This document shows positions 27,771-35,623 of a stretch of DNA of 64,000 bases, piece by piece. Made by a program: the position numbers and the translations under genes. Source of the stretch: Caldilineaceae bacterium SB0661_bin_34 (GTDB taxonomy: Bacteria; Chloroflexota; Anaerolineae; Caldilineales; Caldilineaceae); NCBI GenBank assembly GCA_009841145.1, contig VXMJ01000048.1:1-64000 (forward strand). Direction: 5' to 3'. Below the pieces are notes generated by a model. It made no database searches and was not told the origin of the DNA. It was given only the letters and a program-made list of their open reading frames with translations. Position 1 is the stretch's first letter; every line of letters begins with the position of its first letter.

Positions 27771-29273
27771 CTATGCAAGCAGCATGAATGTGGAAAGCGG
27801 CATGCTGACAACATGCGGTGCATCCTCGGTTGGGGTGTCGGTTTGGGTAATGAGCAGCCCGAAGGGGGCGCGGTTGGCCGCCTTCTCCACAAACGATCGG
27901 ATGCCCAAGGTGTCCCGTACCGGATCAATACGGCGTTGATACTTCACTTCGACCGGCAACCGTCGGTCGCCGACAGTAAAGACAAAGTCAACCTCACGGT
28001 CCAAGCCACGCTCCGGCTGGTGGGCAATGCCCAGGCCGGGAATGCCGGAGGCTGTGGCACCAAGTGTGCTCTCGGCAATGTGGCCGGCCATGGTACTCAG
28101 CTCCGGACTTGCCGCCAACGCCTCCGGGGCCAGCGGGATTTGCTCCTGGAGCCAACTAGCCCGGAGACCGTGGTCAACCAGGCACAGTTTGGGGCTGCCC
28201 CGGCGTCGCTTGAGACGCAGTTCCAAAGGCGGTATCAGGTGCAGCAGCATGGTGTCGGCGAGGAACCTCAGGTAGTTTGCAACCCTCTGGCGCCCCACAT
28301 CGGCACCCATCGACAACCGAGCCTCATCGGCAAGCAAATCGTAGGAAGGAGTCAAACCGGCATAGCGGCAGGCCAACCTGAAGAGTTCCTCCAGGAGAAA
28401 GGCGTCGCGGCGACGGCCACGGTTCCCCAATCGCAGGTCATGCTGAATCACGCGCTGGATGACGGTTTCGTTCAATTGGTCGGCCAGCAGGGACCAGTCG
28501 ACCTCGGCACGGTTGTGGGCTATGGGGTATCCACCGCGATCCGAGAAATGCCGGAAGGCCTGGTCGCGGAATCCAGAGTGGCTACGTCCGTGTTCAGCGA
28601 GCTCCTGCCAGAATTCCTTGCGCAACAGATGACCCAGACCATTGTCAGGGAGGAACGGGTCCGGATGGTCCAACTGGCGAAACCTGCCGATCTCTGTGAG
28701 TGAAAGAGCTCCGGCTTCCACAGTGTGGATACGTCCGGCCAGACTATCCCTCCCCCTTTCAATGCGCAGGGTGGAACTACCAGTTACGAGAACCTTGACC
28801 CCGACGGTGTCCACCAGGAACTTGAGTTGCGCGCTCCAGTTGTCAAGGTTCTGCACTTCGTCAAGAAACAGGTAGGCCTTGTGCCCCTGCTGGTCCAGCG
28901 CATTGAAGCGATCGGTAGCGATGTTTTCTTCAAACCAGTAGGCGATGCGGAGGATGGGATCGATCAGCCGATCAGTGGATACCAATTCATCGAACTGGGT
29001 CCGCAGAATGCTGGTAGGGAGAACTCCTTCGCCAAGCAGATCGGCGATGAGTTGCAACTGGATAGTGGTCTTGCCCACCTGGCGTGGTCCGCGCACCGCC
29101 ACAATGGGGGCTATGTCAACATCGAGGCGTCGCCGTACCCAAGCCGCCAAGTGACGACGAGTGACAGGAATCCGTGCAGCCGGTTGGTCCGTCCACCAAG
29201 GGTTGAGTCGGTGAAGGTCAGCAATCAGCTCAGGTGGGATGCTGGTCGGAGCAGCCGGTTCGGATGTGTTCAT
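27771..29273 (-). CDS. AAA+ ATPase with DUF4143 domain
   Basis: A 500-residue ATPase of unknown role: Walker A VRGPRQVGKTTIQLQL (about residues 60-75), Walker B KAYLFLDEVQNLDNW, sensor VLVTGSSTLRI, and the C-terminal DUF4143 nuclease-like segment REVDFVFTVGDRRLPVEVKY. The start at 29273 was chosen because family proteins begin shortly before the Walker A helix; the frame runs upstream to 29483. It stands alone and convergent to the upstream modules. The family is widespread in accessory regions. Confidence 0.88.
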   Translation of the reverse strand: MNTSEPAAPTSIPPELIADLHRLNPWWTDQPAARIPVTRRHLAAWVRRRLDVDIAPIVAVRGPRQVGKTTIQLQLIADLLGEGVLPTSILRTQFDELVSTDRLIDPILRIAYWFEENIATDRFNALDQQGHKAYLFLDEVQNLDNWSAQLKFLVDTVGVKVLVTGSSTLRIERGRDSLAGRIHTVEAGALSLTEIGRFRQLDHPDPFLPDNGLGHLLRKEFWQELAEHGRSHSGFRDQAFRHFSDRGGYPIAHNRAEVDWSLLADQLNETVIQRVIQHDLRLGNRGRRRDAFLLEELFRLACRYAGLTPSYDLLADEARLSMGADVGRQRVANYLRFLADTMLLHLIPPLELRLKRRRGSPKLCLVDHGLRASWLQEQIPLAPEALAASPELSTMAGHIAESTLGATASGIPGLGIAHQPERGLDREVDFVFTVGDRRLPVEVKYQRRIDPVRDTLGIRSFVEKAANRAPFGLLITQTDTPTEDAPHVVSMPLSTFMLLA

Positions 29274-29406
29274 GATGTAATTATCTGTGACTGTTCGGCA
29301 AACTGGATTGGATGTCAAGCCTTTATGTCCGACTTGTCCGCAGTTCCGAAACCCAGCCAAACGGCGAGAATTTAACTCCGATCCAACCCAAAGGCAACAT
29401 GGGGAC

Positions 29407-29600
29407 ATGAGCCGTTTGGAACGCATCACTTTGAAGCCAGACAAACGAGACGGCAAGCCTTGCATTCGCGGGCTCGGAATCACAGTGTACGAGGTTCTCG
29501 ATTGGGGTCTGGAACGACGGAAACCGCAATCCTGGCGGATTTTCCAGACCTTGAACCGGAAGGCATCCAGGCAGTACTGACATTCGCGGCGGAGCGTTAG
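29407..29600 (+). pseudogene. DUF433 antitoxin-like gene, frameshifted
   Basis: Starts MSRLERITLKPDKRDGKPC then IRGLGITVYEVLDWG, the DUF433 (VapB-like HTH) consensus. After about 29508 the homologous sequence (ETAILADFPDLEPEGIQAVL) moves to another frame and stops at 29600. Total about 64 residues, near family length, so a single indel broke it. No adjacent toxin gene is seen. Confidence 0.75.
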
Positions 29601-29689
29601 CGCAGGTTCGTTTCAACTCCACCCGGGCAAAGCTCCTCATTTGACGAGAACCTGTCCCCACTACTTGTCACCATCCTCACAGACACCCC

Positions 29690-29716
29690 AATTTGCCAGA
29701 CACTGTCTGGCAAATT
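29690..29716. repeat. Palindrome 1 of CAGAC...GTCTG family
   Basis: Arms AATTTGCCAGACA and TGTCTGGCAAATT around one C, perfect over 27 bases. Shares its core with two further palindromes downstream, while the outer arms differ in a compensated way. Confidence 0.85.
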
Positions 29717-29742
29717 CTCCAAAGCGCACCTTAGTAGTCACG

Positions 29743-29767
29743 ATTCTCCAGACGGTGTCTGAAGAAT
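29743..29767. repeat. Palindrome 2 of CAGAC...GTCTG family
   Basis: Arms ATTCTCCAGACG and TGTCTGAAGAAT around a central G, ten of twelve pairs matched. Located 26 bases after palindrome 1. Confidence 0.7.
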
Positions 29768-30505
29768 TCCTTCCGGGTGACCTGCAAGGCAAACAGATAC
29801 ATGAATCGAACATGGTAGTGCGCGAAGTGATTTCTTGACCGACAACCATCATTCCGGCCGTCTGGACCATGGATCACTTGGCGGAATTCACCTCGCAAGA
29901 CCATCTGGACCCGGCGCGGCAACTTACACCACGACGGACATTGCGACGTTGCAGAGCTTGACGGCCCGGGCTTCTCGCCTCCGGTACCGAGACGGATACG
30001 GCGCAACTGGTACCCTCGTAGGCATCCACGATCGCGGTGCGGTCGCAGGGGTGGTCAGCCCTGAACACCACCGCCACCAGATTCTGCAGACAGTGTCTGC
30101 AGAATCTGAACACACAGGTGCTCCACATGCACTTGTCAAATGACTGGTAGGAGGAAGGAGGACTACCTACCGGCCCACCTCACCAAATCCGGAGCCAACC
30201 ACTCGAGGACCTCAAACCCCATGAATGGCTCGGGCTTTGCCTACATCCTGACTCTGGGCCATGCTGGTGATGGGCCGTGATAGGAAACCCACTACGGAAG
30301 AGGTGATACCTCCGCCAAGTGGCAGGCCGCCAGTATCCGCAAGGCCAATTCCTAACTGGGTGTAGGTGCAGCTTTCTCGATCCACTAATACCAACTTACC
30401 GAACCGGACGTTCAGAACCCCTGTGGTTCCACCACGAGCAGGGTTCCGTCGGACAGCAAGCGACCACGTCGCTGTCTGGATTGAGCAGCTCCCCGCGCAT
30501 CTACC
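29768..30505. other. Gene-free stretch around palindrome 3
   Basis: About 740 bases upstream of the Fic gene. Frames on both strands are open for up to 100 codons but show no family motif; palindrome 3 falls in it. Its role may be regulatory or it may be remnant DNA. Confidence 0.4.
30078..30108. repeat. Palindrome 3 of CAGAC...GTCTG family
   Basis: Arms CAGATTCTGCAGACA and TGTCTGCAGAATCTG around one G, perfect over 31 bases. Outer arm differs from palindrome 1 but stays paired. Confidence 0.85.
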
Positions 30506-30549
30506 GAAACGATCGTTTCCTTGTGATGTATATAAGCAACGATCGTTTC
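30506..30549 (+). promoter_or_regulatory. Paired palindromic operators upstream of Fic gene
   Basis: GAAACGATCGTTTC (30506-30519, perfect palindrome) and GCAACGATCGTTTC (30536-30549, one mismatch) lie 30 bases apart, about three helical turns on the same face. They flank TGTATATAAG, a possible -10 region. They end 18 bases before the chosen Fic start. The Fic protein carries its own C-terminal winged helix, so autoregulation is likely. Confidence 0.6.
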
Positions 30550-30567
30550 TTAACCTATTGCGTAGGA

Positions 30568-31743
30568 ATGGAGAGTTTCTTACCTGTGACTCGTCAAACA
30601 GGGCGATACCACATCACCCGCACCGCAGGAGAAGAGGTACGCGCGTTTGTGCCTTTTCCGCTACCTCCGGCCGATCCTCCATTGGAGATGGATGGTCCGA
30701 CATCCGATCTCCATTCCGCTGCCATGACGGAACTGGCACGACTCGCGGTCGCGGGTTCGATGGTACCGACCTCGGACTGGTTCCTCTACGGATTCGGCCG
30801 CAAGGAGGCAGTGATCACGTCGCAGATCGAAGGGACTCAGGCAACGTTCCAAGACGTTGTGGCATTCGAAGCCACCAGCCACAGTGACCGTCCAGATGAT
30901 GTACGTGAAGTCTGCAACTATGTGGCTGCACTGGAACATGCTCGTGCCCAGGTTGCGGATCCAAACGGACTGCCGCTCAGCATCCGCTTGTTGTGCGAGG
31001 CACACCACATTCTGATGGCCGGGGTTCACGGCGAAAACAAGCTGCCGGGAGAAGTCCGCCGTTCACAGAACTGGATCGGTGGCAGCCGTCCTGGCAACGC
31101 CTGTTTCGTGTCACCGCCACCGGATGAGGTAGTTGATGCACTCGGCACTCTGGAGCGATGGTTCCATGAGGAGAATGACCTACCGCCTCTTGTGAGGGTC
31201 GGTCTGGCACATGTGCAGTTTGAGACGATCCATCCGTTCCTGGACGGCAACGGGCGCATCGGGCGACTGTTGATGGCTCTGCTACTGGAGCATTGGGGCC
31301 TGCTCGATCAGCCCCTGCTCTACGTCAGTTTGGCCTTGAAACGGAACCAGGAAAAGTATTACGCATGTTTGGATGCCGTACGCCGTCTTGGAGATTGGGA
31401 AGATTGGATCCGGTTTTTTCTTGGCTGTGTGCGGACAGCCGCTGCCGACGGTGTGCGTCTCGCTCAGGCTCTCCACGCGTTGGTTGGACGTGACCGTGAC
31501 CGTCTGCTCGCCCATGGCCGTCCGACCGTCGCGTCCATTCAGTTACTCGATCTCCTGCCTTCCAATCCGGTCGTCACTGTCCCCAGTGCTTCAAAGTTAC
31601 TCGGCCTGACGGTGCCACCAGCCAGCAAGGCGATAGGCCTGTTGGAGAACCTTGGCATATTGCGCGAGATCACGGGCAGGCAACGCGGCCGGGCCTACGA
31701 GTACCAAGAGTACTTGCAGGCTCTGACAGAAGACAATCTGTGA
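30568..31743 (+). CDS. Fic family protein with C-terminal winged helix
   Basis: Likely AMP-transferase acting on proteins, 391 residues. An N-terminal Fic_N-like helix carries VITSQIEGTQATFQD, resembling the inhibitory (S/T)xxxE(G/N) motif. The Fic core motif HPFLDGNGRIGR starts at His222. A C-terminal wHTH (SASKLLGLTVPPASKAIGLL) could bind DNA. This layout matches stand-alone class II Fic proteins. Start ATG 30568 is preferred because palindromic operators end 18 bases upstream; an earlier ATG at 30526 lies between them. Confidence 0.85.
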   Translation: MESFLPVTRQTGRYHITRTAGEEVRAFVPFPLPPADPPLEMDGPTSDLHSAAMTELARLAVAGSMVPTSDWFLYGFGRKEAVITSQIEGTQATFQDVVAFEATSHSDRPDDVREVCNYVAALEHARAQVADPNGLPLSIRLLCEAHHILMAGVHGENKLPGEVRRSQNWIGGSRPGNACFVSPPPDEVVDALGTLERWFHEENDLPPLVRVGLAHVQFETIHPFLDGNGRIGRLLMALLLEHWGLLDQPLLYVSLALKRNQEKYYACLDAVRRLGDWEDWIRFFLGCVRTAAADGVRLAQALHALVGRDRDRLLAHGRPTVASIQLLDLLPSNPVVTVPSASKLLGLTVPPASKAIGLLENLGILREITGRQRGRAYEYQEYLQALTEDNL

Positions 31744-31800
31744 GCCAAAAGACAATCTGACTGTAACTGTGACTATTGCAATCCCAGTGTGTCCGGGCGC

Positions 31801-32313
31801 TTACCGCGTTCTGACCAGGGTGAATATGGCGACAGCGGCGCGTTCGCTCTGGCTGGCTTGAAGAAAATTGGTAATGGCATCGTCAGCCTTGTTCAACCAG
31901 GTGGCTGCAGTCTGAGTGGTGAAAGTCGCCCGGGGATCGTAGTCTGCGTTGTGACGTTCGTTCTGGAGGTCGCGCAAGAGGTCGACGAAGACTTGCACAT
32001 TGGCGGAAAAGCGGGACCGGTTCTGTTGAAGTTGAGAGCGAACCTGATTGTGGTTCAGGCCACGATAGATCCGAATCCAGGCATCGGCAGTCAGCGAATC
32101 GTAGACAGGACCGGCCAGCACGTCGGCGTTGCTGGCGGTAAAGGCATGGAACGCTGCGTAGTATGCGGTGCTGATGGCCCGTCGTATTGCCGCTGGAGCC
32201 GGTTGAGTAGCTGGGGGCTGAGGAACCAGATTTGCCCGGCCAGCGGCGATGAGTTCGCTCCAACTAATGGGCGCAGGGAGTTGAAAGGGCGGCTGGGCAA
32301 CGCCGGTAGTCAT
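31801..32313 (-). CDS. HEPN-like protein
   Basis: 170 residues, helix-rich. AIRRAISTAYYAAFHAFTA and LQNERHNADYDPRATF fit HEPN-domain proteins, in which an R...ADY-type motif often marks an RNA-cleaving active site; a clear Rx4-6H is not seen, so catalysis is uncertain. The start codon overlaps the stop of the upstream gene by ATGA, showing coupling. A toxin role in a two-gene module is inferred. Confidence 0.65.
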   Translation of the reverse strand: MTTGVAQPPFQLPAPISWSELIAAGRANLVPQPPATQPAPAAIRRAISTAYYAAFHAFTASNADVLAGPVYDSLTADAWIRIYRGLNHNQVRSQLQQNRSRFSANVQVFVDLLRDLQNERHNADYDPRATFTTQTAATWLNKADDAITNFLQASQSERAAVAIFTLVRTR

Positions 32314-32597
32314 GCCGGGATCTCGCTTCTGTTTGCGTAGGCGATAGTCGGTCGGTCAAAACCTTTCGCCTTGCACAGGGGATCAATGTGGGTGGAAAAC
32401 TTGTTCAGCGCACGCGCGTCGAGCTCGGGATGGTCGTCTTCGAAGATTACGATGGTTCTGATGTAGTCGTCGCCGTCGGGACCCGGCAGAATTTCCGAGG
32501 TCACCTCTGCGATGATGAAAGCATCGGAAAGGAATCCGGTGAGTTCCGTACGTACCAAGTCGGAAACGTGGCCTAATGTTTCGTGATCGGTAGTCAT
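32310..32597 (-). CDS. Small acidic partner of the HEPN-like protein
   Basis: 95 residues, unrecognised. The sequence DDYIRTIVIFEDDHPELDAR suggests an alpha/beta fold with many acidic residues; no classical nucleotidyltransferase GSxxxG is visible. The start at 32597 has GGAGGT about eight bases upstream. It precedes and overlaps the HEPN gene, the position an antitoxin would hold. No DNA-binding motif seen. Confidence 0.6.
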   Translation of the reverse strand: MTTDHETLGHVSDLVRTELTGFLSDAFIIAEVTSEILPGPDGDDYIRTIVIFEDDHPELDARALNKFSTHIDPLCKAKGFDRPTIAYANRSEIPA

Positions 32598-33059
32598 GGC
32601 GTTGACCTCCATGCCGGATTGGGTACTCGAAGTGTAACTGCTTGGCACCTGTTTTGAAGGTCACGCCTCAATGACCATGGGCGTTGGCACAGAATCCGAT
32701 CACGGTGTCGGTACATCTGGATCCACTTCCCCGGACTGCATCCGAAAGTTCAGGCCTGAAAGTTTCTCGCTCGCGTCCAGACCTTCCCTGGCATGATTAT
32801 GGATGCCGACAAGCGCAAGTTAATAGACAGGTCCGGTTGGCAACGCTCACTACGCGAGGCCAGCCGGTTGGCTTTGACTGCATCGGGATCAACGGGCACG
32901 GTACTTTACCCGTCCACCTTTGCACCTCTTGAACGGGTACACTCCGGTTGCTCCGCTGGCAGCCAGGTACCCTTGACTTGCCAAGCAGATCGCCGTTGGG
33001 TCAGCAGTCCACCTGGCTTATCGGCGGAAACGAGGCAAACAACGGTCGGTTCTGCGCGG
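32598..33059. other. Gene-free stretch upstream of HTH gene
   Basis: About 460 bases. The plus-strand frame that ends at 33122 is open through most of it but only its last 20 codons look like protein; the rest probably replaced the missing toxin gene. Confidence 0.4.
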
Positions 33060-33122
33060 AGTGCCAACGGCCTCTACGATGAACATTCAGCAGAACCGCG
33101 AAAGAAGGGGCTAATCAGATGA
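33060..33122 (+). pseudogene. C-terminal remnant of a RelE/HigB-type toxin
   Basis: The last codons read NGLYDEHSAEPRKKGLIR before a stop that overlaps the next ATG. Toxins paired with HigA2-type antitoxins commonly end in LYDEHL.EL.KEGLI. No toxin core is present upstream, so only the tail survives. Confidence 0.45.
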
Positions 33123-33460
33123 GTGGACGCCATCCGTTCAACGAGCTGATCAAGGACTTCTCGCCGAAGCGCCGACGGCGCATCGACGGCATGAAGAGGG
33201 AGTTACTCGCTGAAATGCCACTGCACGAACTGTGCCGGGCGATGGCCCTAACCCAACGGGACCTGGCAAAGAAGCCGATGGTGAACCAGCCCGTCGTATC
33301 CAAGCTGGAGCAGCGGGCTGACATGTACGTATCAAGCCTCCGGTCCTACGTCGAGGCAATGGGCGGGCAGCTGAAGATTGTGGCCGAGTTTCCCGAGGGC
33401 GAGGTCTCAATCACTAACCTCTCCGACGCGGGAGAGGACCGAAAGCCGCTGACAGAGTGA
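33119..33460 (+). CDS. XRE-family antitoxin (HigA2-like)
   Basis: 113 residues. The helix-turn-helix is MALTQRDLAKKPMVNQPVVSK, followed by LEQRADMYVSSLRSYVEAMG and LKIVAEFPEGEVSI, hallmarks of antitoxins that pair with RelE/HigB toxins. The start overlaps the stop of a toxin-tail remnant by ATGA. It is therefore an orphan antitoxin. Confidence 0.8.
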   Translation: MSGRHPFNELIKDFSPKRRRRIDGMKRELLAEMPLHELCRAMALTQRDLAKKPMVNQPVVSKLEQRADMYVSSLRSYVEAMGGQLKIVAEFPEGEVSITNLSDAGEDRKPLTE

Positions 33461-33495
33461 GCCTGTCCCCGAGAGGTACTTCTCGGGGACAGGCT
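33460..33495. terminator. Strong hairpin between convergent genes
   Basis: Arms AGCCTGTCCCCGAGA and TCTCGGGGACAGGCT, perfect over 15 pairs with a six-base loop. The stem begins in the stop codon of the HTH gene and lies between it and the convergent desaturase. No T-run, so a bidirectional terminator or roadblock role is probable but unproven. Confidence 0.6.
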
Positions 33496-33618
33496 TCGTC
33501 CAACAAATATCACGGCCCGGCCGGATGTTTCGCCGGCAACCGCACGGAGGCCAGGCAGCCGGCTAGGAACTGCAGCGAATACCAGAAAGGGCAACCACTG
33601 GCATTCACCAAGCTGCGG

Positions 33619-34641
33619 TCACACGTTGTGCACGGCCCGCCTCTTCGCCCGCATCTGCTCATGTGCTTCGGCGGAGCCGTCATGGCTCGTGCCGAACCAG
33701 TGGTCGAACGGAATGTCCGGTTCCCCGTAGTTGCACTCGAAGTAGCGATGGTGCAGTTGGTGGAAGTAGGAGCCGGCCGGGATTTTCCCCTTCTCCCCGA
33801 CCACCACGTGCTCGAACCCCACATGGCCCTGGGCCGGAGTGAAGGACGCGTGCTGCGCGTTCAGGATCATGTGGATGGGATGAGATGGCACCACCCAGTG
33901 GATCAGGATGCAGCTGTAGTACAGGATGTGCTCGATCGGATGCATGGCCAAGCCGGACCAAGGACCGATGTTGATGTTCTTGTGGTGCAGGTAGTGGCCG
34001 GCCTTGTAGAGGGGCGGCCAGTGCAGAAGCCGATGCACCCAGTAGAAGTGGAACAGCCTGAACAGCGGAATGGCCGCCAGGATTAGGACGAACCAGACAA
34101 TCTGCAGGGGTCCGGCCGCGGGATCCAGGTAGGGGATGATGCCCTTGCCGTAGGCCCACAGCATCAGGACTTCGTAGGCGGTCCAGGTGATGCCGCCACT
34201 GACGCAGCTCCAGAAGACGTTGTCGCGCACCTGGTTGTTCCACAGGAACTGGCGCTTGCCGGCGCCCATCCAGTCCGAGGTGTACTTGTACTGCATCCCC
34301 TGGGATTTCTTGACCCACAGCCAGATGTGCCATGCGCTCACGATGACGATCAGCATCACCTGGTTGCGGAGAAAGACCTGCAGGATCCAGTCCCAGCGGA
34401 ACTCGGCCGTGCGCGTCAGGTCCGGTGTCAGGAAGTACCAGGTGAGCGTGGCGAGGGCCGCGTAGATGAGGTTCCAGGGGTAGATGTAGTCCTTGAGCCA
34501 GATCAGGGCCTCCTTCGGCTTCAGGGGCCAAGTCAAGAACGGATTGGGATCCGCCGTCCCGTCCTCGGGCTGCCAGAATCCCCGCGCGTCGCGGGGCATC
34601 CCGTCAACCAGTTCCTCTCGTTCCGTCAGTATGTTCTGCAT
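33619..34641 (-). CDS. Sterol desaturase / fatty acid hydroxylase family protein
   Basis: Integral membrane di-iron oxygenase, 340 residues with about five hydrophobic segments. Histidine boxes are HFYWVHRLLHW (HxxxH), HYLHHKN (HxxHH) and HQLHHRYFE (HxxHH), as in the family. A GGAGGT site lies seven bases upstream of the ATG. It is downstream of and on the same strand as a sugar ABC transporter, 103 bases away. Substrate unknown; lipid or sterol-like molecules are likely by family. Confidence 0.9.
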   Translation of the reverse strand: MQNILTEREELVDGMPRDARGFWQPEDGTADPNPFLTWPLKPKEALIWLKDYIYPWNLIYAALATLTWYFLTPDLTRTAEFRWDWILQVFLRNQVMLIVIVSAWHIWLWVKKSQGMQYKYTSDWMGAGKRQFLWNNQVRDNVFWSCVSGGITWTAYEVLMLWAYGKGIIPYLDPAAGPLQIVWFVLILAAIPLFRLFHFYWVHRLLHWPPLYKAGHYLHHKNINIGPWSGLAMHPIEHILYYSCILIHWVVPSHPIHMILNAQHASFTPAQGHVGFEHVVVGEKGKIPAGSYFHQLHHRYFECNYGEPDIPFDHWFGTSHDGSAEAHEQMRAKRRAVHNV

Positions 34642-34744
34642 GGGAGACCTCCGGGCCGAGTCGGCCGGACCTCATCGGATTGCACTAAACCAAGTCGAAC
34701 TCAATCCCTCCAGTGGGCGAATACCCCCTCCAAATGATGCGGGA

Positions 34745-35623
34745 TCAGCCCTTGACCCCGGTGATGACCACGCCCTGGATGAACAGGCGCTGGGTGAAGA
34801 AGAAGACCACCAGCATCGGGGCCACGGCCATTGTGGCGGCGGCCATCATCAGGGCAAAGTTCGCATACTGCTCGGTCTGGAACGAGGCGATGCCCATGGC
34901 CACCGGGAACTTCATCTGCGAACGCAGGTAGATCAACGGGCCCAGCAGATCGTTCCAGTAGAAGAAGAACGAGAAAATGGCCACGGTGGCCAGGGCCGGA
35001 ACGGACAACGGCATCAGAATCCGGAAGAACACCCCGAAGGAGGAACAGCCGTCGATCCGGGCCGAGTCCTCGATCTCCACCGGTACGCTGAGGAAGAACT
35101 GCCGCATCAGGAACGTGAAGAACGGAACGGCGAAGTAGGCCGGAAGCAGGATCGGCAGGTAGGTGTCCAGCCAGCCGAGTCGGGAAAACATGACGAAGGT
35201 CGGCACCATGGTCACCCAGACGGGCACCATCATCGTGCTCAGCATCATGATGAAGAAAAAAGAACGGCCCGGATAGCGCAGCCGGGCAAAGCTGAAGGCC
35301 GCCAGCGAACTGCCGGCCATGTTGCCGATGATCCCCAGCACCGACAGTACGAAAGAGTTCCAGAGGTACCGGGCAAAGGGCACCTTCTTGAAGACTTCAA
35401 TGTAGTTCTCGAAGACGATCTGGGACGGAATCCAGATGATCGGATAGCTGTACACCTCGTCCAACGGCTTGAGGCTGGTCGACAACATCCACGCAAACGG
35501 AAACATGAGCCCAATGGCCCCGGCCAGAATAACGATGTAGGTGACGATCGTCTCCGCCGTACCCAGCTTGCGACCTTCGTCGTCGGCGGAAGTCTGGACA
35601 ATCTGTTCCGTGCCGACTGTCAC
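34745..35623 (-). CDS. Carbohydrate ABC transporter permease (MalG-type)
   Basis: Inner-membrane subunit, 292 residues, six hydrophobic segments. MLSTSLKPLDEVYSYP near the start, the EAA loop DSARIDGCSSFGVFFRI and C-terminal QGVVITGVKG are typical of CUT1 permeases. The start is GTG 35623, in a GTGA overlap with the upstream permease stop, with AAGGAGG about eleven bases ahead. The same frame is open much further upstream but that part is antisense-phase shadow of the neighbour. Confidence 0.92.
   Translation of the reverse strand: MTVGTEQIVQTSADDEGRKLGTAETIVTYIVILAGAIGLMFPFAWMLSTSLKPLDEVYSYPIIWIPSQIVFENYIEVFKKVPFARYLWNSFVLSVLGIIGNMAGSSLAAFSFARLRYPGRSFFFIMMLSTMMVPVWVTMVPTFVMFSRLGWLDTYLPILLPAYFAVPFFTFLMRQFFLSVPVEIEDSARIDGCSSFGVFFRILMPLSVPALATVAIFSFFFYWNDLLGPLIYLRSQMKFPVAMGIASFQTEQYANFALMMAAATMAVAPMLVVFFFTQRLFIQGVVITGVKG

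Noticed and set aside
29835-30143. Plus-strand frame of 102 codons containing palindrome 3
   Set aside because: Composition is low-complexity, no motif is recognisable, and the palindrome lies inside it; no start signal.
31728-31764. Short direct repeat of GACAATCTG around the Fic stop
   Set aside because: Only two short copies; most likely a small local duplication without function.
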